Shown here piece by piece: positions 33,911-40,696 of a stretch of DNA of 64,000 nucleotides. Under the pieces are notes generated by a model. That model saw only the letters and a program-made list of their open reading frames with translations. It had not been told where the DNA came from and made no database searches. The stretch is from assembly GCF_024628725.1 (NCBI RefSeq), contig NZ_CP102409.1, forward strand, positions 901,001 to 965,000. Direction: 5' to 3'. Both the position numbers and the translations under genes were made by a program. Position 1 is the first letter of the stretch. Every line of letters starts with the position of its first letter. This stretch comes from Ruegeria sp. YS9 (GTDB lineage: Bacteria; Pseudomonadota; Alphaproteobacteria; Rhodobacterales; Rhodobacteraceae).

Positions 33911-34957
33911 GTGATCAAAAACGAGAGCATGACTGTAGATCGGCCGGATCTCGTGCCCGCGGGGGCGTTCAGCTATCCGGTCAAGGATCCCAAGGCAACC
34001 CGGTGGTTCGGGTTCCTGCTGTTGCCCCAATTCACTTTGCTCGCGTTCAGCGCTGCTCTGGATCCTCTGCGCATCGCCAACCAGCTGTCCCAAAAACCAC
34101 TCTATGGATGGCTGGCCATCTCAGATGACGGCAGGGCTGTTTCGTCATCCTCCGGCATCGATATTGATGTGCATGGCAGCCTGGACGATCTGAACCCCGA
34201 TACCTACCTCTTTGTCTGTTCGGGCAACAATAGTATTCAGGCGGCCTCCGACGATGTCTTGGGGGGCATACGCCGCCACGCCCGGTTTGGCGGCAAGCTT
34301 GGCGGCATCTGCACCGGTGCTGCGACCCTCGCGCGCGCGGGTTTTCTCAGGGACAAGACTTTCACCCTTCATTGGGAAAACCAGCCCGGATTTGTTGAGG
34401 CATTTTCCGATCTGGAGCCCACACCACAGAGGTTCGAAAGGGACGGAAGTCTGCTGACTTGCGGTGGTGGTGTTGCGGCAACTGAAATGATGATTTCGAT
34501 CATCGCCGAAGACTATGGCGAAGACTTTGCAATCGCCGTTTCGGATATGTGTTTGAACGGCCCCGATGTCGCGACCCGCAGCGAACAGCGCTCCTCAATC
34601 GCCAAGGCCATCAGCTCTCGCAATCCTCGTATCCTTGCTGTTCTGCGGGCCATGTATGACAATATCGAGGACCCGCTGACGCTCGATGAACTTGCCACAA
34701 GCGCGGGTATTTCGCGCCGTCAGATTGAACGTCAGTTCAGACAATTGCTGAACGAGGCTCCGGCGCAAACCTATCGCAACATCAGATTGGAACGCGCGCG
34801 CACATTGCTTACAGAAACCAACCTGAGTGTCATGGAAGTTGCCATGGCGTCAGGGTTCAACTCGAACAACGTATTCTCACGGCATTACAAAGAGCGATAC
34901 GGCGAAACACCCTATGGGCACCGAGGGCGGCTCAAAACGGTGGGCAACAACAAATAG
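33911..34957 (+). CDS. GATR/GlxA-type AraC regulator (DJ-1/PfpI + AraC)
   Basis: 348 residues. The N-terminal DJ-1/PfpI-like domain (FGFLLLPQFTLLAFSAALDP, GKLGGICTGAATLARAGFL with Cys in the nucleophile-elbow position) is fused to an AraC double helix-turn-helix (DELATSAGISRRQIERQF, VMEVAMASGFNSNNVFSRHY). Regulators of this type (GbdR, SouR and CahR in pseudomonads) control catabolism of glycine betaine, sarcosine and creatine. This fits a creatine locus. The start is GTG 33911; ATG 33929 is an alternative. An IS element follows 7 bases after the stop codon. Confidence 0.88.
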   Translation: MIKNESMTVDRPDLVPAGAFSYPVKDPKATRWFGFLLLPQFTLLAFSAALDPLRIANQLSQKPLYGWLAISDDGRAVSSSSGIDIDVHGSLDDLNPDTYLFVCSGNNSIQAASDDVLGGIRRHARFGGKLGGICTGAATLARAGFLRDKTFTLHWENQPGFVEAFSDLEPTPQRFERDGSLLTCGGGVAATEMMISIIAEDYGEDFAIAVSDMCLNGPDVATRSEQRSSIAKAISSRNPRILAVLRAMYDNIEDPLTLDELATSAGISRRQIERQFRQLLNEAPAQTYRNIRLERARTLLTETNLSVMEVAMASGFNSNNVFSRHYKERYGETPYGHRGRLKTVGNNK

Positions 34958-34964
34958 TGTCGCG

Positions 34965-35918
34965 CTAGATGTGGAACCTCAACAGGTTGTTCCGATCAAA
35001 GTCTAGCCGGCTGATGGGTGGTTTTGATTTTAGCGCCGTGTGTGGGCGGTGCCAATTGTAGAGGTGGGTCCAGACCGGCAGATCGGCGGCGCGGTCGTCT
35101 GAGGTCTGATAGACTCGGGCGTAGGCCCATTCACGCAGAGCAGTCTGGATGAACCTCTCGGCTTTTCCGTTGGTTTTGGGCGTGTAGGGTTTGGTGCGGA
35201 TGTGGCGGATGCCAAGCTCGGCACAGGCGGCCTTGAAAGCATGAGATTTGTAGCACGACCCATTGTCTGTCATCACCCGCGCAACCTTCACCCCGATGGA
35301 CGCATACCAGGCCACCGCCGCATTCAGGTGCGCCACCGCGCTCACCGCCTTTTCGTCGGGATGGACCTGGGTGAAGGCCAGGCGCGAGGCGTCATCGACA
35401 CAGACATGCACATATTCCCAGCCGATCCCTCGGCTGTTCGACTGGCCTGTCCTGTCGCCCGTGATGCGGTGCCCGGCGCGCTCAAACTTGCCAAGACGCT
35501 TGATATCGAGGTGGATCATGTCGCCGGGATGATCGCGTTCATACCGGCGTACAGGCTCGGCAGGCTCCAGATCGCGTAGCCGCGAAAGGCCCGCCCTGCG
35601 CAGAACCCGGCTGACCGTCGCCGCCGAAACGCCGGTCCTTGCCGCAATATGTGCCCCGGTAAGACGCTGACGGCGCAAGGCGATGATCCGGTCTGCCACG
35701 TCATCAGGCGTAGGATTGCGCAGAGAATAAGGGCGTGAACTGCGATCCTGCAAACCTTCGCGCCCCTCCTGTTCATACCGCCGCCACCACTTCGTGGCCG
35801 TCTTGGCAGAGCAGCCGCAGATCGCCCCAGCCTGCGCAAAACTCATCCCGCATGCAATCATCCCCACTAGCCGCTCTCGACCCAATGGCGTCAGTCTGGC
35901 ATTCTTGTGCACGTTCAT
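34965..35918 (-). CDS. IS481-family transposase
   Basis: 317 residues from ATG 35918 (MNVHKNARLTPLGRERLVGM). N-terminal helix-turn-helix (GMSFAQAGAICGCSAKTATK), then the DDE core: Asp in MIHLDIKRLGKFE, Asp in RVMTDNGSCYKSHAF, Glu in TNGKAERFIQTALREW. The last codons overlap the left terminal repeat, as usual in this family. It appears intact and possibly active. Confidence 0.93.
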   Translation of the reverse strand: MNVHKNARLTPLGRERLVGMIACGMSFAQAGAICGCSAKTATKWWRRYEQEGREGLQDRSSRPYSLRNPTPDDVADRIIALRRQRLTGAHIAARTGVSAATVSRVLRRAGLSRLRDLEPAEPVRRYERDHPGDMIHLDIKRLGKFERAGHRITGDRTGQSNSRGIGWEYVHVCVDDASRLAFTQVHPDEKAVSAVAHLNAAVAWYASIGVKVARVMTDNGSCYKSHAFKAACAELGIRHIRTKPYTPKTNGKAERFIQTALREWAYARVYQTSDDRAADLPVWTHLYNWHRPHTALKSKPPISRLDFDRNNLLRFHI

Positions 35919-36006
35919 TCGATCCCTCCGAACAAGGTTGGTGCTTGGTAACTCCAACCAACTCGGTCTGGATCGAATGGACAACCTGCTGAAAGCTCAC
36001 AGCTAG
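34965..36006 (-). mobile_element. IS481-family insertion sequence
   Basis: About 1.04 kb with imperfect terminal inverted repeats of roughly 28 bases: the left end begins CTAGATGTG and contains TCAACAGGTTGTTC, the right end (reverse complement from 36006) begins CTAGCTGTG and contains TCAGCAGGTTGTCC. One transposase gene fills it. I see no clear target duplication. It sits between the GATR regulator and the creatinase gene. The outer borders may extend a few bases. Confidence 0.85.
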
Positions 36007-36053
36007 AGCCGGTATGAGCAGCTGTAGCCGCTCATACCTTGGATCAGGACTGT

Positions 36054-37286
36054 TTACCCGACGACGTTGTGCTCCGGTCCGTAGGGGAAACCGGTGATGT
36101 TCTCGTTACCGTCTTCGGTGATGACCAGAATGTCATGCTCGCGGTAGCCGCCTGCGCCGGGCTGGCCATCAGGAATCGTCAGCATTGGCTCCATCGAGAT
36201 CACCATCCCCGGTTCAAGCACAGTGTCGATATCTTCCCGCAGCTCAAGCCCTGCCTCACGGCCATAGTAATGCGACAGAACGCCAAAGGAATGGCCATAT
36301 CCAAAGGTCCGGTACTGCAGCATGTCGCGCTCCGCAAAGAAGTCGTTGATCTTGTGCGTGACCTCGGCGCAGGACACACCCGGCTTGAGCAAGCTCATTC
36401 CGTATTCATGGGCAGCGACATTCGCTCCCCAGACCTTGAGGCTGGCCGGATCCACCTCCTCGACGAAAAGTGTGCGCTCGAGCGCCGTGTAGTAGCCCGA
36501 GATCATCGGGAAGGTATTGAGGCTGAGGATGTCACCGCGCTCTAGTTTGCGGCAGGTCACAGGGTTGTGCGCGCCATCGGTGTTAATGCCAGACTGGAAC
36601 CAGACCCATGTGTCGCGGATTTCAGAATCTGGGAACCGTTTGGAAATCTCCAATTCCATCGCATCGCGTCCGGCCATGGCAACGTCGATCTCGCGCGCTC
36701 CGGTTTTGATCGCGTCCTTGATGGCATATCCACCAACGTCCGCTGTCGCGGCACCTGCTCGGATCAGTTCGATCTCTGCCTCAGATTTGTGCATGCGCAA
36801 CCGCATGGTTGTCGGCGCGATGTCTTTCTTGACAGAGGGTGCCAGGAATTCATCCATCAAGCCCAGTTGTGTATAGGAAATGTGATCCCCTTCGAATCCG
36901 ACTACCTTACCGGACCCCGTCACAGACTGGATCGCACGCCAATAGTTGTTCCGCTGCCAATCAGTGTAGGTGATGTTGTCACCATAGCCACGACGCCAGG
37001 GCTGTGCCGCGTCGATGCCTGCGCTGAACGTGACGGTTTCGGTCGCTGTGACCACCTGAGCGTAAGGCCGACCAAACGCACAATACAAAAAGCCCGAGTA
37101 GTAGGAGACGTTGTGCATTGAGGTTAACACGCAGGCATCAATGCCCTCATCGGCCATGACCGCACGCAGCTTGGTCAAGCGTGCTTCATATTCGGCGTCG
37201 GCAAAAGGCAGCACCTTTTCGCCTTGGTGAAAACGGTAAAAATCTGGGCGCTGTCCTGCAACGCCAAACTCGGATATTCCGGACAT
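36054..37286 (-). CDS. Creatinase (creatine amidinohydrolase)
   Basis: 410 residues, the length of known creatinases. Diagnostic blocks are TSMHNVSYYSGFLYCAFGRP, NITYTDWQRNNYWRAIQS, VWFQSGINTDGAHNPVTCRK (with the catalytic-region His), YRTFGYGHSFGVLSHYYGRE and MVISMEPMLTIPDGQPGAGG. The pita-bread fold is shared with M24 peptidases, but the family here is creatinase, which cleaves creatine to sarcosine and urea without a metal. It is transcribed convergently to the GATR gene and separated from it by the IS481 element. Confidence 0.93.
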   Translation of the reverse strand: MSGISEFGVAGQRPDFYRFHQGEKVLPFADAEYEARLTKLRAVMADEGIDACVLTSMHNVSYYSGFLYCAFGRPYAQVVTATETVTFSAGIDAAQPWRRGYGDNITYTDWQRNNYWRAIQSVTGSGKVVGFEGDHISYTQLGLMDEFLAPSVKKDIAPTTMRLRMHKSEAEIELIRAGAATADVGGYAIKDAIKTGAREIDVAMAGRDAMELEISKRFPDSEIRDTWVWFQSGINTDGAHNPVTCRKLERGDILSLNTFPMISGYYTALERTLFVEEVDPASLKVWGANVAAHEYGMSLLKPGVSCAEVTHKINDFFAERDMLQYRTFGYGHSFGVLSHYYGREAGLELREDIDTVLEPGMVISMEPMLTIPDGQPGAGGYREHDILVITEDGNENITGFPYGPEHNVVG

Positions 37287-37755
37287 CGGTATACTCCTGT
37301 TCAGGCCGAGTGTGACGAGGAGGAGCGTGCTTCATACCGGTTGCACCTTCCCTCACCACAAGAGCGGCAAAGCAAGATCCCGGCGTTCAGGATGGTTGGA
37401 TAGGGATGCTCTAATCGGAATTCGGTTAGTGACGACGCCATCGTCAATCCCATGGTGCACTAATAGACAAAAAGCATCGCCCAATCAAGAATGTTCACCG
37501 CCGAACTTCTGAAAAGACGCAAGCTGTTAGCTGACTTTGGACGCGTCCTCTTGCACGCTCACCCTGACGACGACGGGAACGTCCCACAACCCTGCGGATT
37601 CGACCAAACCCAGATTTTGCAGCCGCAGGGAACAGCCGCAATGCCCGCTTCGACCGCAGCATCCGTGACTATGGGTTCGCATTTCGTTTTCGACGTCGCG
37701 TGATCTCAGATCTCTTATGATCTGGCGAACGGTAAGCACCGTTCGCCAACATTGC
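37287..37755. other. Intergenic stretch between creatinase and integrase
   Basis: About 470 bases. It must contain the creatinase promoter at its left. Near the right end is a strong hairpin (37,724-37,747). A short plus-strand open frame at 37,491-37,703 has no recognisable content. I see no gene that I can support. Confidence 0.5.
37724..37747 (-). terminator. Strong hairpin downstream of the integrase, possible terminator
   Basis: Perfect 10-base arms GGCGAACGGT (37,724-37,733) and ACCGTTCGCC (37,738-37,747) with loop AAGC. It lies 8 bases after the stop codon of the integrase gene. No U-run follows, so termination is uncertain; it could also be a recombination or protein site. Confidence 0.5.
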
Positions 37756-38388
37756 TTAGATATCGATGCGCTCCGCAATACTCAGAGCATCTTCCAACTC
37801 AACGCCTAAATATCGCACCGTACTGTCAACTTTTGTGTGACCAAGCAGAAGCTGCACCGCGCGAAGGTTGCCAGTCTTGCGATATATCTCGGCAGCTTTG
37901 GTCCGACGGAGCGAATGAGTGCCGTAACCGCTGGGTTCCAGTCCAATTGCAGTCACCCAATCACGAACAAGTCGAGCATATTGCCGCGCGGAGATGTGAG
38001 GTCGGTCATGAAATCGGCTGGGAAACACGAAAAGGCGGCCGATCATTTCAGGCGATCTAACCCAAGCAGTAACCGTTTCTCTCGTGTTTTCAGTCAGTTC
38101 AAACCGAACCGGCTGATTGGTTTTGCTTTGGATCACCGACACTCGTTCGCGAACGCGATCATCTCTGACCAAATCGGTCACGGCGAGTTTGACTAAGTCG
38201 CACCCTCGCAACTTGCTATCAATCGCGACGTTGAACAGCGCGAGGTCGCGAAGGTAGCCTGCAATCTCGAGCCGAGCGCGGATTGCCCAAACTTGTTTGG
38301 GAAACAGCGGCCGTTTCTGGCCGATTATCCGCCCTTTGTTCCAAGCTTTGCGTTTTGGGGTGACTGCGGGAAGTTGGACTCGTGGCAT
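37756..38388 (-). CDS. Small tyrosine recombinase/integrase
   Basis: 210 residues from ATG 38388 (MPRVQLPAVTPKRKAWNKGR). Catalytic Arg in DSKLRGCDLVKL, HSLR box in GYGTHSLRRTKAAEIYR, LLGHTKVDSTVRYLGV containing the conserved His and the nucleophile Tyr. The protein is short and lacks a full N-terminal arm-binding domain, like the compact 'site-specific integrase' group common in alphaproteobacterial accessory regions. A perfect 29-base palindrome lies just upstream of its start. Confidence 0.88.
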   Translation of the reverse strand: MPRVQLPAVTPKRKAWNKGRIIGQKRPLFPKQVWAIRARLEIAGYLRDLALFNVAIDSKLRGCDLVKLAVTDLVRDDRVRERVSVIQSKTNQPVRFELTENTRETVTAWVRSPEMIGRLFVFPSRFHDRPHISARQYARLVRDWVTAIGLEPSGYGTHSLRRTKAAEIYRKTGNLRAVQLLLGHTKVDSTVRYLGVELEDALSIAERIDI

Positions 38389-38687
38389 AACATGCCCTCC
38401 AATCCTCCCTCCAAACCCAGACGTCAGCGCCGCGCTGACGTCTGGAGCATAGCATCGGGTCGACACGCTGTAGCCCATCGATGGTGTTTAGCTTTTTTGC
38501 CTTGGTTTTTTGACGTGGGAAGCTCCGCGACCTGATCCTTGAATGCCACACCAAAGCTCCAGATTGCGCGAATGGCTGCTTCTTACACCGTGTTGCAGCA
38601 TCAAAACCTTCGCCAATGCAGCACAATCCGTGCTGCGAGCGCACGCAGCACAAAATAAGGACTTCCGGTGTGGGCTCTTTCCCGACT
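38389..38687. other. Upstream region of the small integrase
   Basis: About 300 bases holding the palindrome at 38,417-38,445 and no gene I can support. The repeated short phrase GCAGCACAA near 38,618 and 38,645 is noted without meaning. Confidence 0.4.
38417..38445. promoter_or_regulatory. Perfect 29-base palindrome upstream of the integrase
   Basis: Arms CCAGACGTCAGCG (38,417-38,429) and CGCTGACGTCTGG (38,433-38,445) with a 3-base centre. It starts 29 bases upstream of the integrase ATG. Possible roles: operator for the nearby XRE or RHH proteins, or a recombination core site. Confidence 0.6.
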
Positions 38688-38888
38688 TTAGCCGCGTTTT
38701 AAGCCAACGTCCGGTTCAGCGGAGTGGTCTGAGCAGACTTGTGTTGTAGCGATGTCATTATCGTACAGCGCAGCCTGCGTCTCGCCGTTGTCCCACTGAT
38801 ACAGCAGACCGATTTCTTCACCTGTCTTGATGCATGAAATACGGCCGATGGCTTCGGCCGTTGTGCGAACACTCTCAAGTTTGGGCAA
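38688..38888 (-). CDS. Small protein downstream of the XRE regulator
   Basis: 66 residues, MPKLESVRTTAEAIGRISCI ... LLYQWDNGETQAALYDND. Start lies two bases after the XRE stop codon, so the two are cotranscribed. The GEEIGLLYQWDNGETQAALY segment looks like a small beta-sheet protein. Family not recognised. It could be an antitoxin-like or regulatory partner of the XRE protein, but nothing in the sequence proves it. Confidence 0.6.
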   Translation of the reverse strand: MPKLESVRTTAEAIGRISCIKTGEEIGLLYQWDNGETQAALYDNDIATTQVCSDHSAEPDVGLKRG

Positions 38889-38890
38889 AA

Positions 38891-39103
38891 CTAGCCCCTC
38901 TCGTTAAACAATTCCTTGGGATCGACCTCGAGGGCATCCGCGATCCGCTCCAGAACATCGATTGATGCTGAATTTTTGGCGAGTTCAATCTCGCTGATAT
39001 AGCTGCGATCGATGTTCGCGGCCAAAGCTAGCTGTTCTTGGCTCAATCCTCTGGAACTTCTTAGATTCCGGACATTTAACCCTACTCGTTCCCGTAATTT
39101 CAT
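38891..39103 (-). CDS. XRE-family helix-turn-helix regulator
   Basis: 70 residues forming one Cro/CI-type domain: MKLRERVGLNVRNLRSSRGL, then SQEQLALAANIDRSYISEIE and VLERIADALEVDPKEL. It lacks any other domain. This family commonly controls mobile elements; here it lies between two integrase genes and upstream of a 66-residue partner. Confidence 0.9.
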   Translation of the reverse strand: MKLRERVGLNVRNLRSSRGLSQEQLALAANIDRSYISEIELAKNSASIDVLERIADALEVDPKELFNERG

Positions 39104-39261
39104 GGCCTCTATTCGGCCAGATCACAAGAACCGCTCTACGGAATATATTCCACAAAGCGCGCGCGAACATCACAATCGCTATACTCGCATATGGTGTGAT
39201 GGCCCGGGTTGGAGGTACGGTGTCAATAATGCAGTAATGTTATCATGAGGCATTTATTGTT

Positions 39262-39903
39262 ATGTGGTGCAGACTTATCAGAACTTGGACCGCCGGAGCT
39301 GTCGTAGCTCTTTTTTCAACCGTGGCCCCGCAGGCGGCAAAGGCCTACCAAGTCGACTGTGCCATTCTGCTTTGCCTGGCTGGTGGGTGGCCCGCGTCAG
39401 CAGAATGTGCCCATGCCCGCGCCGTGTTTATCCGTCGGATCACGCCCTGGCCGATTGAGCCGCCGTTGCAAATCTGGCGCTGCCCTATGGGTGTTTCTGA
39501 GCTTGCGCCTTTGCAAAGCACGGCCCCGAAGATCTGGGAGGCCAACAACCCCAATGGTCAGACACTCGCCCAGGTTATTCAGGCTCAGTTGGCTGAAGGC
39601 GGTGCCGATATCGACATCAGCGGTCTGGAATTTGATTTTGTCCGCTCGATCCGCGTCTGGGATGTGCGGCACTACAGCCATCGCGAACGCGGTCGCGACG
39701 ATGATTGTTCCGAGAGTTACAACATGCGCCTCGGGACTTATGGCACGCAGGGCGAATTCGGCTGGCAGCGCACGACACCTGCAGCTGCCCCACAATGGGT
39801 TCTGCCGACGCGGCGCTGTTCGTCGTCAAATTGGCGGCGCGGGGTCGGTGTCGAATGGAGAGATCACGAGGGCAACCACGGATATGAGTGGGTGGCCTAC
39901 TGA
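39262..39903 (+). CDS. Secreted Cys/Trp-rich protein of unknown function (mobile-element associated)
   Basis: 213 residues with a signal peptide (TWTAGAVVALFSTVAPQAAK, cleavage near AKA). The mature N terminus has a striking block CAILLCLAGGWPASAECAHA followed by VFIRRITPWPIEPPLQIWRC, with four cysteines. Similar small exported proteins occur in alphaproteobacterial integrative elements, but I cannot name a function. The middle (FDFVRSIRVWDVRHYSHRER) and C terminus (RGVGVEWRDHEGNHGYEWVA) are Trp- and Arg-rich. It is convergent with the RHH gene. Confidence 0.65.
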   Translation: MWCRLIRTWTAGAVVALFSTVAPQAAKAYQVDCAILLCLAGGWPASAECAHARAVFIRRITPWPIEPPLQIWRCPMGVSELAPLQSTAPKIWEANNPNGQTLAQVIQAQLAEGGADIDISGLEFDFVRSIRVWDVRHYSHRERGRDDDCSESYNMRLGTYGTQGEFGWQRTTPAAAPQWVLPTRRCSSSNWRRGVGVEWRDHEGNHGYEWVAY

Positions 39904-39905
39904 GG

Positions 39906-40211
39906 CTATTCGCCGATGTCCTTCATACGTTCCGCGATATCGCCCGCAATGCGCTCATATAGGGCGGCTTGCTTATCTCGGGGAGTTCCGGGCTTCGGGT
40001 TTCTTCGACGGATGCGTTTGGCAAGCCAGAAGAGCATCCGGGCTGCTGGATCCGACGTCGCGTCCGGTTCTGCAGCCGGGTACTTCTCCTCAAGGGCGAC
40101 GACGATTTCCTGAGACAGGCTGCGCCGGTTCAGTGTTGCATGCGTTTCCAGACGCTTCTTGAGCGCGGCAGGAAGCAAGAGTTTGAATTGGACCAAGGCT
40201 TCTTCTTTCAT
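39906..40211 (-). CDS. Arc-type ribbon-helix-helix protein
   Basis: 101 residues from ATG 40211 (MKEEALVQFKLLLPAALKKR). The first 50 residues are an Arc/MetJ fold: strand VQFKLLLP, helix AALKKRLETHATLNRR, helix SLSQEIVVALEEKY. The tail is basic and helical (ARMLFWLAKRIRRRNPKPG). Divergent from a second RHH-like gene with two perfect palindromes in the 69-base gap, so it probably represses both. Confidence 0.85.
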   Translation of the reverse strand: MKEEALVQFKLLLPAALKKRLETHATLNRRSLSQEIVVALEEKYPAAEPDATSDPAARMLFWLAKRIRRRNPKPGTPRDKQAALYERIAGDIAERMKDIGE

Positions 40212-40222
40212 GATTGTATGAT

Positions 40223-40237
40223 GGACAATATTTGTCC
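40223..40237. promoter_or_regulatory. Operator palindrome 1 between divergent RHH genes
   Basis: GGACAATATTTGTCC, perfect inverted repeat GGACAA/TTGTCC with a 3-base centre, 12 bases upstream of the leftward ATG at 40211. It shares the GGACA/TGTCC frame with palindrome 2. Confidence 0.7.
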
Positions 40238-40247
40238 TCAATGATAT

Positions 40248-40262
40248 GGACATTTTATGTCC
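40248..40262. promoter_or_regulatory. Operator palindrome 2 between divergent RHH genes
   Basis: GGACATTTTATGTCC, perfect inverted repeat GGACAT/ATGTCC with a 3-base centre, 19 bases upstream of the rightward ATG at 40281. The two palindromes are spaced 25 bases centre to centre, fitting cooperative binding of RHH dimers. Confidence 0.7.
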
Positions 40263-40280
40263 TTTTGTTGAGGTGTAAAT

Positions 40281-40442
40281 ATGAAGACAACCCAGTTCAA
40301 ACTTAACCTTCCAGCGGACGTGAAAGCCTGGCTTGAAGAGGAGGCCGTTCGGAACTTGCGCTCGCAAGGCGCTCAGGTGGTGTCTTGTTTGCGGGCAGCC
40401 ATGTCGCGGCAAGAAGCCGTGGGTGAGAGGGCCGAAAAATGA
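40281..40442 (+). CDS. Short Arc-like ribbon-helix-helix protein (53 residues)
   Basis: 53 codons: MKTTQFKLNLPADVKAWLEE then AVRNLRSQGAQVVSCLRAAM. The strand TTQFKLNLP, the first helix ADVKAWLEEEAVRN and the second helix RSQGAQVVSCLRAAMSR match the RHH fold. The stop overlaps the ATG of the next gene (ATGA at 40,439-40,442). It leads the operon that ends with the integrase, so it may control excision. Confidence 0.75.
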   Translation: MKTTQFKLNLPADVKAWLEEEAVRNLRSQGAQVVSCLRAAMSRQEAVGERAEK

Positions 40443-40696
40443 GCCCAAGCCATATTCAGCTGATTCCGACCCCAGAGCTTGCGATTCTCTTCGGCTACAG
40501 TGAGCCGAGCGCGTCCTTCTATGACTTCTGCCGTAGGACGGGTATCGCTCCGGTGCCAGGGCGGCGCGGGTGGTATGACCCGAAACTCATTCGCGCGCGA
40601 TTGGATGCTGTTCAGGGCATCAGCGTCACCGAACGCGAGGCCACTTCGCAACCGAGCCTCGTTGCACAGCGGAGAGCGCGCCGTGCCCAGAAGTAA
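40439..40696 (+). CDS. AlpA/excisionase-like small DNA-binding protein
   Basis: 85 residues. The core LIPTPELAILFGYSEPSASF then YDFCRRTGIAPVPGRRGWYD and PKLIRARLDAV looks like a MerR/AlpA-type winged helix used as an excisionase or adaptor. The basic C terminus (LVAQRRARRAQK) supports DNA binding. It lies immediately before the integrase and overlaps it by 14 bases. Function inferred from fold and position. Confidence 0.7.
   Translation: MSPSHIQLIPTPELAILFGYSEPSASFYDFCRRTGIAPVPGRRGWYDPKLIRARLDAVQGISVTEREATSQPSLVAQRRARRAQK

Noticed and set aside
36054..37286. Xaa-Pro aminopeptidase annotation for the creatinase gene
   Set aside because: The fold is shared, but the SMHN...YYSGFLYC, FGYGHSFGVLSHYYGRE and GAHNP blocks are creatinase-specific and the M24 metal ligands are not all present.
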